25,272 nt of DNA from a virus. The position numbers and the translations under genes are program-made. The notes below the pieces were generated by a model. It was not told the DNA's origin and searched no databases. It saw nothing but the letters and a program-made list of their open reading frames with translations. The first letter of the stretch is position 1; each line of letters begins with the position of its first letter. The DNA lies in the IMG/VR virus record IMGVR_UViG_3300046812_000114, positions 1-25,272 of that record; one strand, written 5' to 3'. Of this stretch, positions 6,086 through 10,992 are shown piece by piece.

Positions 6086-6538
6086 TTACTCTTGCGAAGC
6101 AATTGCCTTTGCGGATGCATCTTTCAATTGCTGCAAAAGAACTGGAATCTGACGAATCTGTTCAAGAATCGCTTCTGTTTGTGCATTCCATTCTTCCGCA
6201 GTTGCCTTGCGTTTATCTTCTGCTTTAACCATTGCAGAAAACATCGGCATTTCGCGCCACGGTTTAATAAAGTTCATAACCGTCTCGCGATCGAATCCGC
6301 CACTAATACCTGCGGATTCTTTTGCCTTCGCCAAAGCTTCGCGTCGAATCAAATAATTCGCGGCATCAACAAAGTTATTGATGCGATTCAATTCAACCAA
6401 TGCATTTTCATTTGTCGTTACAGGCGTAAAGCTTACTTCAACTTCCTTTTCAACTGACTTCAAATTTTCATCGAAGCCTGTATAAGTTCGTTTGAAAGTT
6501 GTTGGTTCAATCGTTGCGGTCGTTTCTGTCTTAGACAT
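6086..6538 (-). CDS. Hypothetical protein (150 aa)
   Basis: A helical, charged protein starting MSKTETTATIEPTTFKRTYT. The first 45 residues look strand-rich or flexible; residues 45-150 are helical with glutamine-rich amphipathic repeats near the end (EAILEQIRQIPVLLQQLKDA). Not recognised. AGGAG stands 8 bases before the ATG. A strong minus-strand promoter with a direct repeat over it (6568-6621) lies immediately upstream, suggesting controlled, possibly high expression. Its stop abuts that of the convergent 5780 gene. Confidence 0.82.
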   Translation of the reverse strand: MSKTETTATIEPTTFKRTYTGFDENLKSVEKEVEVSFTPVTTNENALVELNRINNFVDAANYLIRREALAKAKESAGISGGFDRETVMNFIKPWREMPMFSAMVKAEDKRKATAEEWNAQTEAILEQIRQIPVLLQQLKDASAKAIASQE

Positions 6539-6567
6539 TTTGTAATCTCCTAATTAGGGAAGTTTGG

Positions 6568-6621
6568 GAACAAGCTCCTTCGAGCTAGAACAAGCTTAAC
6601 TTATGAGGCTAAACTTGTCAA
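6568..6621 (-). promoter_or_regulatory. Sigma-70 promoter with operator-like direct repeat
   Basis: On the minus strand TTGACA (6616-6621), a 17-base spacer and TAAGCT (6593-6598) precede the 150-residue gene. A 9-bp direct repeat GAACAAGCT (+ strand reading) occurs at 6568-6576 and 6588-6596. The two copies are 20 bp apart, about two helical turns, and one lies over the -10. Between them AGCTC-CTTC-GAGCT can form a small hairpin. A regulator bound to both copies on one DNA face would block the promoter. The binding protein is unknown. Confidence 0.75.
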
Positions 6622-6627
6622 GTGAAT

Positions 6628-6807
6628 TTAGTTGATGCTTTGTAAAATCACAGGCACTTTTAAAAGACTTGGGACGTAGATTGAAACTTTATCCAGCCCA
6701 ATTTCTTCGAAACCAAGCCAAGCCTCGAAATCCAGAATCGTCAGTTCGCAATCCGAACAAAACTCATTAATCGCGAAGCCGTGAATGCAATAGTTAAATG
6801 TTTTCAT
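6628..6807 (-). CDS. Small cysteine-containing protein (59 aa)
   Basis: The minus strand reads ATG at 6805-6807 to TAA at 6628-6630. The product starts MKTFNYCIHGFAINEFCSDC. C7, H9, C17 and C20 could form a compact zinc site. The remainder is hydrophobic with EAWLGFEEIGLDKVSIYV and has no membrane segment. AAAAGG lies 7 bases before the ATG, and the gene overlaps the upstream 51-residue ORF by 14 bases. It ends just short of the -35 of the promoter for the 150-residue gene. Function unknown. Confidence 0.6.
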   Translation of the reverse strand: MKTFNYCIHGFAINEFCSDCELTILDFEAWLGFEEIGLDKVSIYVPSLLKVPVILQSIN

Positions 6808-6949
6808 ATCTTAGCCTTTTTAAAAGGTTAATGATTGTAATCAGCAAACCATTGTTTGTTTCAAGTTCAACTTTATAAGCGTAAAGTAGCATTTGATTGC
6901 GCTTATATTGTTGTTCTATTTCATCAAAGTTAAAGGTTTGTTTGCTCAT
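6794..6949 (-). CDS. Small hypothetical protein (51 aa)
   Basis: The minus strand reads ATG at 6947-6949 to TAA at 6794-6796. The product begins MSKQTFNFDEIEQQYKRNQM and continues as an amphipathic helix ending LLKRLRYENI. AAGG and GAGA precede the start. Its ATG shares one base with the TAA of the 18-codon ORF upstream (TAATG), and its end overlaps the next gene. The tight coupling and good initiation site suggest a real gene; function unknown. Confidence 0.55.
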   Translation of the reverse strand: MSKQTFNFDEIEQQYKRNQMLLYAYKVELETNNGLLITIINLLKRLRYENI

Positions 6950-7005
6950 TATCTCTTTACCTTTTTCTTTGCATCCAAAATAACTCGTAATTCATACACT
7001 GTCAT
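6949..7005 (-). CDS. Possible 18-residue peptide at the start of the small-gene operon
   Basis: The minus strand has GGAGG 7 bases before an ATG at 7003-7005. The frame runs MTVYELRVILDAKKKVKR and then TAA, overlapping the following ATG by one base. The strong ribosome binding site and coupling suggest that it is translated. It may be a leader peptide that delivers ribosomes to the 51-residue gene, or a tiny basic protein. Confidence 0.45.
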   Translation of the reverse strand: MTVYELRVILDAKKKVKR

Positions 7006-7026
7006 ATTCTATCCTCCGTTTTAGTC

Positions 7027-7097
7027 GAAATAACTCTGCCATATAGTGAATATGGTAAAGCTTGCTAAGCTTCTATGTTTACTCACAGAGTTATTCC
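7027..7097 (-). promoter_or_regulatory. Folded 5' leader of the small-gene operon (three-way junction)
   Basis: On the minus strand an outer stem of 12 bp (7086-7097 with 7027-7038, one G.U pair) encloses two hairpins: AAGCTT-AGC-AAGCTT (7058-7072) and CCATAT-TCACT-ATATGG (7039-7055). The outer stem extends further on the minus strand, by a G.U and a G-C pair, than on the + strand, supporting this orientation. The promoter at 7109-7138 would start RNA near 7102, so this fold is the first thing transcribed. The GGAGG of the 18-codon ORF follows about 13 bases after it. The shape resembles a riboswitch or protein-binding leader, but the sequence matches no riboswitch class I know. Confidence 0.5.
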
Positions 7098-7108
7098 CTA
7101 ATTGAGAA

Positions 7109-7169
7109 TTTATAACGCTATGCTTGGTACATGTTCAATTATCTCATGTACTCTTGAATTCAGCGTTAT
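7109..7169 (-). promoter_or_regulatory. Minus-strand promoter embedded in an inverted repeat
   Basis: TTGAAC (7133-7138), an 18-base spacer and TATAAA (7109-7114) on the minus strand point at the small-gene operon. The promoter lies within an 8-bp inverted repeat ATAACGCT (7112-7119) / AGCGTTAT (7162-7169), one arm overlapping the -10, and a nested one GTACATG (7127-7133) / CATGTAC (7145-7151). The layout is the same as in the promoter units at 5.07 and 5.25 kb: -10 overlapped by one arm, the other arm upstream. Confidence 0.55.
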
Positions 7170-7662
7170 GTATTTGGTAGGCTAGTGATTTTAAAAAGAA
7201 CCCGTAATCGCTGTGCGTTTTGGCGCAAAGTTTTTATCCCGAAGGATTTAGACTAGCGTAATGGATATACGGGAATACTCAAATACTCCCTGTATACCGT
7301 ATTAATGCATCATACAGGATGCTATGCCTACCGCAGTAACCGCTAACACTGCATTCATTCGCCTCGTAGTGGCACGTACTTAGCGCAGCGCGTGTTACCG
7401 CAACTATTAGACTGTGCCGGACTACTTCGGCTAATCCTACCTTATCGCTGGACCGCTTCAATAACCGTACTGGCATTATTTGAGACTGCGACTACCAGTA
7501 TCGTCCGTTTATCAGGTAAGGGCCTTTTCGCTGCTTGCCCCGGTCTACATCGTTCAGACGGGAATGTATTAGCAAGCTATGTGCCAAACAAAGTATCGTG
7601 TGTTATCAATGATATACAGTTACCCATCTTATCCCTAGATGACATTAATTGTCACTAGTTTT
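7170..7662. ncRNA. Candidate large structured non-coding RNA (GC-rich, many nested stems)
   Basis: No credible gene lies here, yet GC is 52% at 7321-7560 in an otherwise AT-rich genome. Perfect or near-perfect stems follow one another: GCTAGT 7181-7186 / ACTAGC 7252-7257 enclosing TGCG/CGCA (7214-7227) and ATCC/GGAT (7236-7247, a C(UUCG)G tetraloop if read on the minus strand); TATACGGGA 7266-7274 / TCCCTGTATA 7287-7296; TAACAC 7344-7349 / GTGTTA 7392-7397; TACTGG 7468-7473 / CCAGTA 7495-7500; GCTTGC 7533-7538 / GCAAGC 7572-7577 enclosing CCC-g-GTCT / AGAC-GGG. The size is like that of ROOL or GOLLD RNAs known from phages, but I cannot match a consensus. Strand is unresolved: G.U pairs at 7467/7501 favour +, the UUCG loop favours minus. 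Confidence 0.45.
7626..7655 (-). promoter_or_regulatory. Possible minus-strand promoter over the first TGACA palindrome
   Basis: GTGACA (7650-7655), an 18-base spacer and TAAGAT (7626-7631) read toward the GC-rich island. The -35 overlaps the palindrome at 7640-7654, so a protein bound there would block it. In the opposite direction, CTAG-A-TGACA / TGTCA-CTAG (7635-7658) followed by TTTT resembles a weak + strand terminator. Either reading bounds a structured RNA at this point. Confidence 0.35.
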
Positions 7663-7766
7663 ATTCATTTTGCCTGTTTTTTATGCATTTTGTGAGCTAA
7701 GCCGTTGAATAGGCTGCATGAATATGATGTGACATTATTTGTCATATGAAATGACATTATTTGTCA
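7640..7766. promoter_or_regulatory. Three copies of a TGACA-N5-TGTCA palindrome
   Basis: TGACATTAATTGTCA at 7640-7654 and TGACATTATTTGTCA at 7730-7744 and 7752-7766. The arms are identical in all three and the centre differs by one base. The last two are 22 bp apart, about two helical turns. Repeated perfect dyads in a gene-free region are typical operators for a dimeric regulator; the XRE protein encoded 280 bp away is one candidate. Nothing links them directly. Confidence 0.6.
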
Positions 7767-7990
7767 CATGCTGTTATTATCGCTACGATCGTTTATAGGC
7801 TGCGTTTGACTTTCCTTGATACTTTGTATCAGGTCCAGTTCGGTTATCGCTGTACGTCGATTGTAGCGCGATTGCGGCCATACTCACGAGTTCGATCATA
7901 CCGCAGTCTAGTCTATATCCTAGTCCTAGTCCTAGTCTCGTATTCCGTATCTCGTATTATAGTCCTAGTCTCGTAGCCAGTTCCCCCGCT
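7767..7990. other. Gene-free structured stretch with tandem repeats
   Basis: Hairpin TGATAC-TTT-GTATCA (7817-7831), then GATTGCGG (7870-7877) pairing with CCGCAGTC (7901-7908) through one internal G.U if read on the + strand. At 7919-7936 CCTAGT is repeated three times, and TAGTCCTAGTCTCGTA occurs perfectly twice (7927-7942 and 7960-7975). A 71-codon + strand frame across this part has no ribosome binding site and a repeat-driven composition, so I do not accept it as a gene. It may be a second structured RNA, an extension of the first, or a recombination or replication site. Confidence 0.4.
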
Positions 7991-8044
7991 TAGTACGTCA
8001 GGTAATCTAATATTTCAAACCTAAAAAGCAGAAACACAACTCTT

Positions 8045-8290
8045 TTAAATCGGAAATTTACAAAAATAAAATGTCTCATATTTAATATTATTCTTTTGTT
8101 CCATCCAGTAAACTAATTTAAGATACGAATCTAAATCAATTCGGCGTCCGTCCTTAATTCGCGAAAGCATTGATCGGGATATTCCACTTTCCTTTTCAAC
8201 TTCACGATAGGTTAAATTAAAGTCTTTTATTGTGTTAAATACCATAAAACTAAAGTGAACATAATCTAAGCCAGGACATTGATTTCTCAT
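8045..8290 (-). CDS. XRE-type helix-turn-helix regulator (81 aa)
   Basis: A small DNA-binding protein. LTYREVEKESGISRSMLSRIKDG (residues 26-48) is a typical XRE helix-turn-helix, with the recognition helix around SRSMLSRIK. The frame is open up to a TTG at 8356, but that TTG is the -35 of a clear promoter (8328-8356), so transcription starts inside the longer frame. I therefore place the start at ATG 8288-8290, with GAGGAG about 15 bases upstream. The protein lacks a dimerisation or peptidase domain. It faces away from the late operon and could be an early repressor or a control protein for the palindromes at 7640-7766. Confidence 0.82.
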   Translation of the reverse strand: MRNQCPGLDYVHFSFMVFNTIKDFNLTYREVEKESGISRSMLSRIKDGRRIDLDSYLKLVYWMEQKNNIKYETFYFCKFPI

Positions 8291-8327
8291 AAAAATAAAA
8301 TTTTTCTCCTCGGATTTTTCTGTCTCG

Positions 8328-8356
8328 ATAGTAAAACAAAACAATGTAAAAGTCAA
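8328..8356 (-). promoter_or_regulatory. Sigma-70 promoter of the XRE regulator
   Basis: On the minus strand TTGACT (8351-8356), a 17-base spacer and TACTAT (8328-8333): five of six matches at the -35 and, with standard spacing, a good -10. It decides the start codon of the XRE gene, because the upstream TTG start would lie inside the -35. No obvious palindrome overlaps it. Confidence 0.75.
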
Positions 8357-8463
8357 GTCTCTTTAATCGCTTGAAACTAAACGACTTGGAGGAATTTCGC
8401 GTTTGCATTTTCTCTCAAAATATGTTAGCGTCAGGATGTTGCGGAAAACCTTAGGTTAAATTT

Positions 8464-8814
8464 ATGAAGTTTCACATACTTGAATGGGTTTTTGAAACAT
8501 TAAATAAAAGAGTTTCACAAGGAATGAAACTTAAGGATCTTTTCATTTGCTTACCGTATCACGAGGAAAGTGAAATAAATTGGGATCTTTTTTCACTATT
8601 TAATAAAATGGGTAGGGCACAAGGGAATGATCTGGCGCGCGATTATCCGGCATTATACCGACTGTTTAATGGTTCCGATCGAAAAGAGGAAACTTCGATT
8701 CGTGTCTTTTTTCTTTCAACTTCACGTTTACCGAAGCCCTTGATTCTTAATGTAAGAAAGTATAAGTATCCTCGTGTTAATCAATTAATTAAGATCCCTT
8801 TTTTGGTACATTAA
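8464..8814 (+). CDS. Hypothetical protein, first gene of the rightward operon (116 aa)
   Basis: Starts MKFHILEWVFETLNKRVSQG. The sequence is mixed, with LKDLFICLPYHEESEINWDL and a basic C-terminal half (RLPKPLILNVRKYKYPRVNQ). No domain is recognised. A weak AGGT lies 7 bases before the ATG. The odd-centred palindrome AACCTTAGGTT just upstream could be an operator. No convincing promoter was found in the 107 bases between it and the divergent XRE promoter. Confidence 0.75.
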   Translation: MKFHILEWVFETLNKRVSQGMKLKDLFICLPYHEESEINWDLFSLFNKMGRAQGNDLARDYPALYRLFNGSDRKEETSIRVFFLSTSRLPKPLILNVRKYKYPRVNQLIKIPFLVH

Positions 8815-8817
8815 GAT

Positions 8818-9024
8818 ATGACTACTTTAAGTGTAGTTTTACAAGTCCTAGAGTTACTAGCAATTATAATCGGGTTTAGTAAGATGTTGTTTGCGTTCGG
8901 TTCGTTTTATACGTCTCATAAGGAATTAAAAGAAAATTTTAATCGTCATGTAGAAGATGACAAAGAAAGTTTTAGAGATCTTAATGAAGTTCTTTTAACT
9001 ATGGCACGGAGTCAACATGACTGA
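8818..9024 (+). CDS. Small membrane-anchored protein with coiled-coil tail (68 aa)
   Basis: One hydrophobic segment at about residues 5-28 (VVLQVLELLAIIIGFSKMLF) followed by a charged helical tail (HKELKENFNRHVEDDKESFR). This one-pass N-in or N-out layout resembles small phage membrane proteins such as holin-like or Rz-like products, but there is no specific signature. The start is 3 bases after the previous stop and its end overlaps the next gene by 8 bases. Confidence 0.7.
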   Translation: MTTLSVVLQVLELLAIIIGFSKMLFAFGSFYTSHKELKENFNRHVEDDKESFRDLNEVLLTMARSQHD

Positions 9025-9169
9025 AACAAAGAAGCTTGACGTATTCGATATTCCAGAAGAAAATGAAGATTTACGCGAAGCATCTTTAATTGAAGCTAAT
9101 CTACGTTTAAAAGAATCTCCTTTAACTAAATTTCAAGAGTCTTTAGTTAAAGATGTAAAAGGAGTTTAG
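9017..9169 (+). CDS. Small acidic protein (50 aa)
   Basis: ATG at 9017-9019 to TAG at 9167-9169. The product starts MTETKKLDVFDIPEENEDLR and is acidic and helical, with EASLIEANLRLKESPLTKFQ. It overlaps the preceding membrane-protein gene by 8 bases and ends directly before the ATG of the next gene. The tight packing and the open frame fit a real small gene. Function unknown. Confidence 0.6.
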   Translation: MTETKKLDVFDIPEENEDLREASLIEANLRLKESPLTKFQESLVKDVKGV

Positions 9170-9343
9170 ATGGAAGTAATTGATTGTCCTTATTTTCAAT
9201 GTCCTAAATGTTTTGCACATTATAATGCAATATATCATACAGAAGATAACACTGTAACATTTACTCATGTTCAAGAAGATTCGTGTGAAAATACTGGTAA
9301 TGTAATTACCCGTTCTTTAGATGAGTTTAAAAAGAATCTTTAA
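9170..9343 (+). CDS. Small zinc-binding protein (57 aa)
   Basis: ATG at 9170-9172 follows the previous TAG without a gap; TAA at 9341-9343. It starts MEVIDCPYFQCPKCFAHYNA and contains C6, C11, C14, H17 and C39, consistent with one zinc ribbon. AAAGGAG (9158-9164), inside the previous gene, provides the ribosome binding site 5 bases before the ATG. It is one of several small zinc proteins in this genome. Confidence 0.68.
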   Translation: MEVIDCPYFQCPKCFAHYNAIYHTEDNTVTFTHVQEDSCENTGNVITRSLDEFKKNL

Positions 9344-9357
9344 CTAAAGTCTATCCT

Positions 9358-9711
9358 ATGTTAAAACCTTACGATGTTACTTCAAATGAAGTTGAGTTAC
9401 CTGACGAGCTTAATACTATTCTCGTAGACCATAAACTCGCGGAGCCGGCGAAGAATACGAAATTATCTGACGCGCGAGATGTGTTTAATAAAGAAAGCGC
9501 ATCTATTGACGAAGCTGCTAGAACTATTGGTCAGATAATGCGGAGTGCGGATAAAGAATCGGATCGTCTTAAGGCCGCAGACATGGTTTTAAAAGTTCAT
9601 GGAATATTGAATGAACTTGATGAAAAGAATATCCCTGGTATTTCAATTGTAGTGAATAACATAGGTAATGACAATAAAACGTTAGTTAACTTAGTGCTTC
9701 CGGTGGTATGA
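9358..9711 (+). CDS. Possible small terminase subunit (117 aa)
   Basis: A helical protein starting MLKPYDVTSNEVELPDELNT. The part DEAARTIGQIMRSADKESDR-LKAADMVLKVHG (about 51-82) resembles the helical core of small phage proteins often annotated as terminase small subunits or found upstream of terminase genes. The C-terminus ends in a strand-rich stretch (GISIVVNNIGNDNKTLVNLV). There is no clear N-terminal helix-turn-helix, and the large terminase is 5.4 kb away, so the call is tentative. No good ribosome binding site is seen. Confidence 0.45.
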   Translation: MLKPYDVTSNEVELPDELNTILVDHKLAEPAKNTKLSDARDVFNKESASIDEAARTIGQIMRSADKESDRLKAADMVLKVHGILNELDEKNIPGISIVVNNIGNDNKTLVNLVLPVV

Positions 9712-9914
9712 ACTTTTATTGGAATCTTCGAATTAAATACTATTGGAAATATTCTTTTTGGAAATGTCAGTTACTTGAATGCAAATTTCCTCCGAGTTCA
9801 GCATATTGTGAAGTACATTATACATCTTTATGGCAGACCTTAATTTTTTGGATGCAGACCTCGAAATTACGGAAGAAGATCTTGAAAGAGAAATATCTGA
9901 AGGATCTTCTTTAG
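9708..9914 (+). CDS. Doubtful small ORF (68 aa) overlapping the next gene
   Basis: The ATG overlaps the previous stop (ATGA), as real genes here do, and the frame fills an otherwise empty 118-base gap. The product (MNFYWNLRIKYYWKYSFWKC) is unusually rich in W, Y and K, has scattered cysteines, and overlaps the following gene by 85 bases in another frame. It may be translated at least as a coupling device, but composition and overlap are unusual. Confidence 0.3.
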   Translation: MNFYWNLRIKYYWKYSFWKCQLLECKFPPSSAYCEVHYTSLWQTLIFWMQTSKLRKKILKEKYLKDLL

Positions 9915-10075
9915 ATTCAGCAGGAAACTTAACTAACAAAGAACTAATTGAGAAACTGAAAGAACAACGACAGAAACTAACAAATAGAATCGAACATATT
10001 GATGCTGTGATTCATTTGTTAAAAGCAACACCTAATTACGCACGAATCCATGATATGTTAAACACGGAGATATAA
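9830..10075 (+). CDS. Small acidic coiled-coil protein (81 aa)
   Basis: Starts MADLNFLDADLEITEEDLER. The acidic N-terminal half is followed by a helix-forming stretch (TNKELIEKLKEQRQKLTNRI) that probably forms a coiled coil. No ribosome binding site is evident before the ATG, so translation may be coupled to the overlapping ORF. Its TAA shares a base with the next ATG (TAATG). Not recognised. Confidence 0.7.
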   Translation: MADLNFLDADLEITEEDLEREISEGSSLDSAGNLTNKELIEKLKEQRQKLTNRIEHIDAVIHLLKATPNYARIHDMLNTEI

Positions 10076-10341
10076 TGCCATTAACTACTGCCCCGGTTCA
10101 ACCTGTTGGTCATTTGCCTATTCCCGTAGATAAGTCACGTACTTATATCCTTTATTATCACTTTCGCGCCGCGGCTCCTTTAACTTTAGTGTTTGAACAT
10201 GTCGGTACATTTAAGGAAGTAATCGAGCGCGCGAAGCTTCATTGTATCCGCGCGAACTATAGGTTTATTAAAGTACGCCCTTTTGTTGTAGATTTGGATG
10301 AACGTGAGAAACGAATTAACTCAGGAGAGGATGAATCTTAA
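10075..10341 (+). CDS. Hypothetical protein (88 aa)
   Basis: Starts MPLTTAPVQPVGHLPIPVDK with a proline-rich N-terminus, followed by an alpha/beta part (TYILYYHFRAAAPLTLVFEH). No cysteine pair, membrane segment or known motif. Coupled by TAATG to the previous gene and ending 1 base before the next ATG. Confidence 0.75.
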   Translation: MPLTTAPVQPVGHLPIPVDKSRTYILYYHFRAAAPLTLVFEHVGTFKEVIERAKLHCIRANYRFIKVRPFVVDLDEREKRINSGEDES

Positions 10342-10491
10342 ATGAGTTATATGTGTCCTTGCTGCTGGACTGAATTCGAAAGTCGCCATATGAAAGGACG
10401 CCATATGGAAGAAGATCATGGATATGAAACTCTATATTGTATTGGTTATGGACCAGACAAAAATGCACATTTAGGTGCAAATAGAGATTAA
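10342..10491 (+). CDS. Small Cys/His-rich protein (49 aa)
   Basis: ATG at 10342-10344 directly follows the previous stop; TAA at 10489-10491. It starts MSYMCPCCWTEFESRHMKGR and has C5, C7, C8, H16, H21, H26 and C33, enough ligands for a C2H2-like zinc site. GGAGAGG lies about 10 bases upstream of the ATG inside the preceding gene. Likely a small zinc-finger protein; role unknown. Confidence 0.6.
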   Translation: MSYMCPCCWTEFESRHMKGRHMEEDHGYETLYCIGYGPDKNAHLGANRD

Positions 10492-10501
10492 AGGAGCTAA
10501 C

Positions 10502-10633
10502 ATGCCATTTACAAAACAAGGTAATGGAAAGTACAAGAGTCCTTCAGGTAAGACATTTACTAAGAAACAAGTAGAACTTTATTACGCTACTGATGGGTTT
10601 AAGAATAAACCTAAAGCAAAAAAAGGAAAGTAA
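10502..10633 (+). CDS. Small basic protein (43 aa)
   Basis: AAAGGAG (10491-10497) lies 4 bases before the ATG at 10502-10504; the stop shares a base with the next ATG (TAATG). The product MPFTKQGNGKYKSPSGKTFT continues KKQVELYYATDGF and ends in a lysine-rich tail. Small basic phage proteins of this pattern are common and unassigned; nucleic-acid binding is possible. Confidence 0.68.
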   Translation: MPFTKQGNGKYKSPSGKTFTKKQVELYYATDGFKNKPKAKKGK

Positions 10634-10992
10634 TGTGGGTTTATTTTCAATCTTCCGGAAACCTAATTCATAATTCCCTCTTCATAGCAAAAGGGTATTC
10701 CGGAAAAGGCATATTTAAAGATAATCCGTATGCTCAGATTAGACCGTTTCAAGGACCAATCCCGCGCGGAATATACAAGGTAGGAACGGCGTTTAACTCG
10801 GATAAACATGGTCCTTTTTGTTTACCATTAGAACCTAGTGGATATAACGAAATGTTTGGGCGAAACGAATTTTTAGTTCATGGAGATAGTGCGGACCATC
10901 CAGGAGACGCTTCCGAAGGATGTGTGATAATGCCACGTAATGTACGTGAAGCAATTGCGAATGATGAAGATAAGTATTTGGTTGTATGTTAA
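10633..10992 (+). CDS. DUF2778/L,D-transpeptidase-like protein (candidate lysis enzyme)
   Basis: A 119-residue protein. FLVHGDSADHPGDASEGCVIMP gives H83, S95 and C97, the catalytic arrangement of YkuD-like L,D-transpeptidase folds as found in the DUF2778 family. GPIPRGIYKVG (41-51) is a second conserved element of that family. Related proteins exchange D-amino acids on, or cut, peptidoglycan stem peptides. Placed directly before a membrane protein (7-base overlap), it may form a lysis cassette, acting on the cell wall; no signal peptide is visible, so export would need the holin-like partner. Virion-associated wall processing is an alternative. Family call is good, role inferred. Confidence 0.78.
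   Translation: MWVYFQSSGNLIHNSLFIAKGYSGKGIFKDNPYAQIRPFQGPIPRGIYKVGTAFNSDKHGPFCLPLEPSGYNEMFGRNEFLVHGDSADHPGDASEGCVIMPRNVREAIANDEDKYLVVC

Noticed and set aside
7027-7257. Tandem tRNA genes suggested by successive outer stems with inner hairpins
   Set aside because: None of the units shows a 7-bp acceptor stem with a proper TTCRANN T-loop and a 7-base anticodon loop.
7279-7476. 65-codon minus-strand frame
   Set aside because: No initiation site; lies inside the structured island and shows no recognisable feature.
7392-7658. 88-codon + strand frame in the GC-rich island
   Set aside because: No ribosome binding site, no coding-like periodicity by eye, composition unlike neighbouring genes, and it runs through several strong stems and the first palindrome.
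7761-7976. 71-codon + strand frame over the tandem repeats
   Set aside because: The hydrophobic C-terminus (VYILVLVLVS) is produced by the TAGTCC repeats; there is no ribosome binding site.
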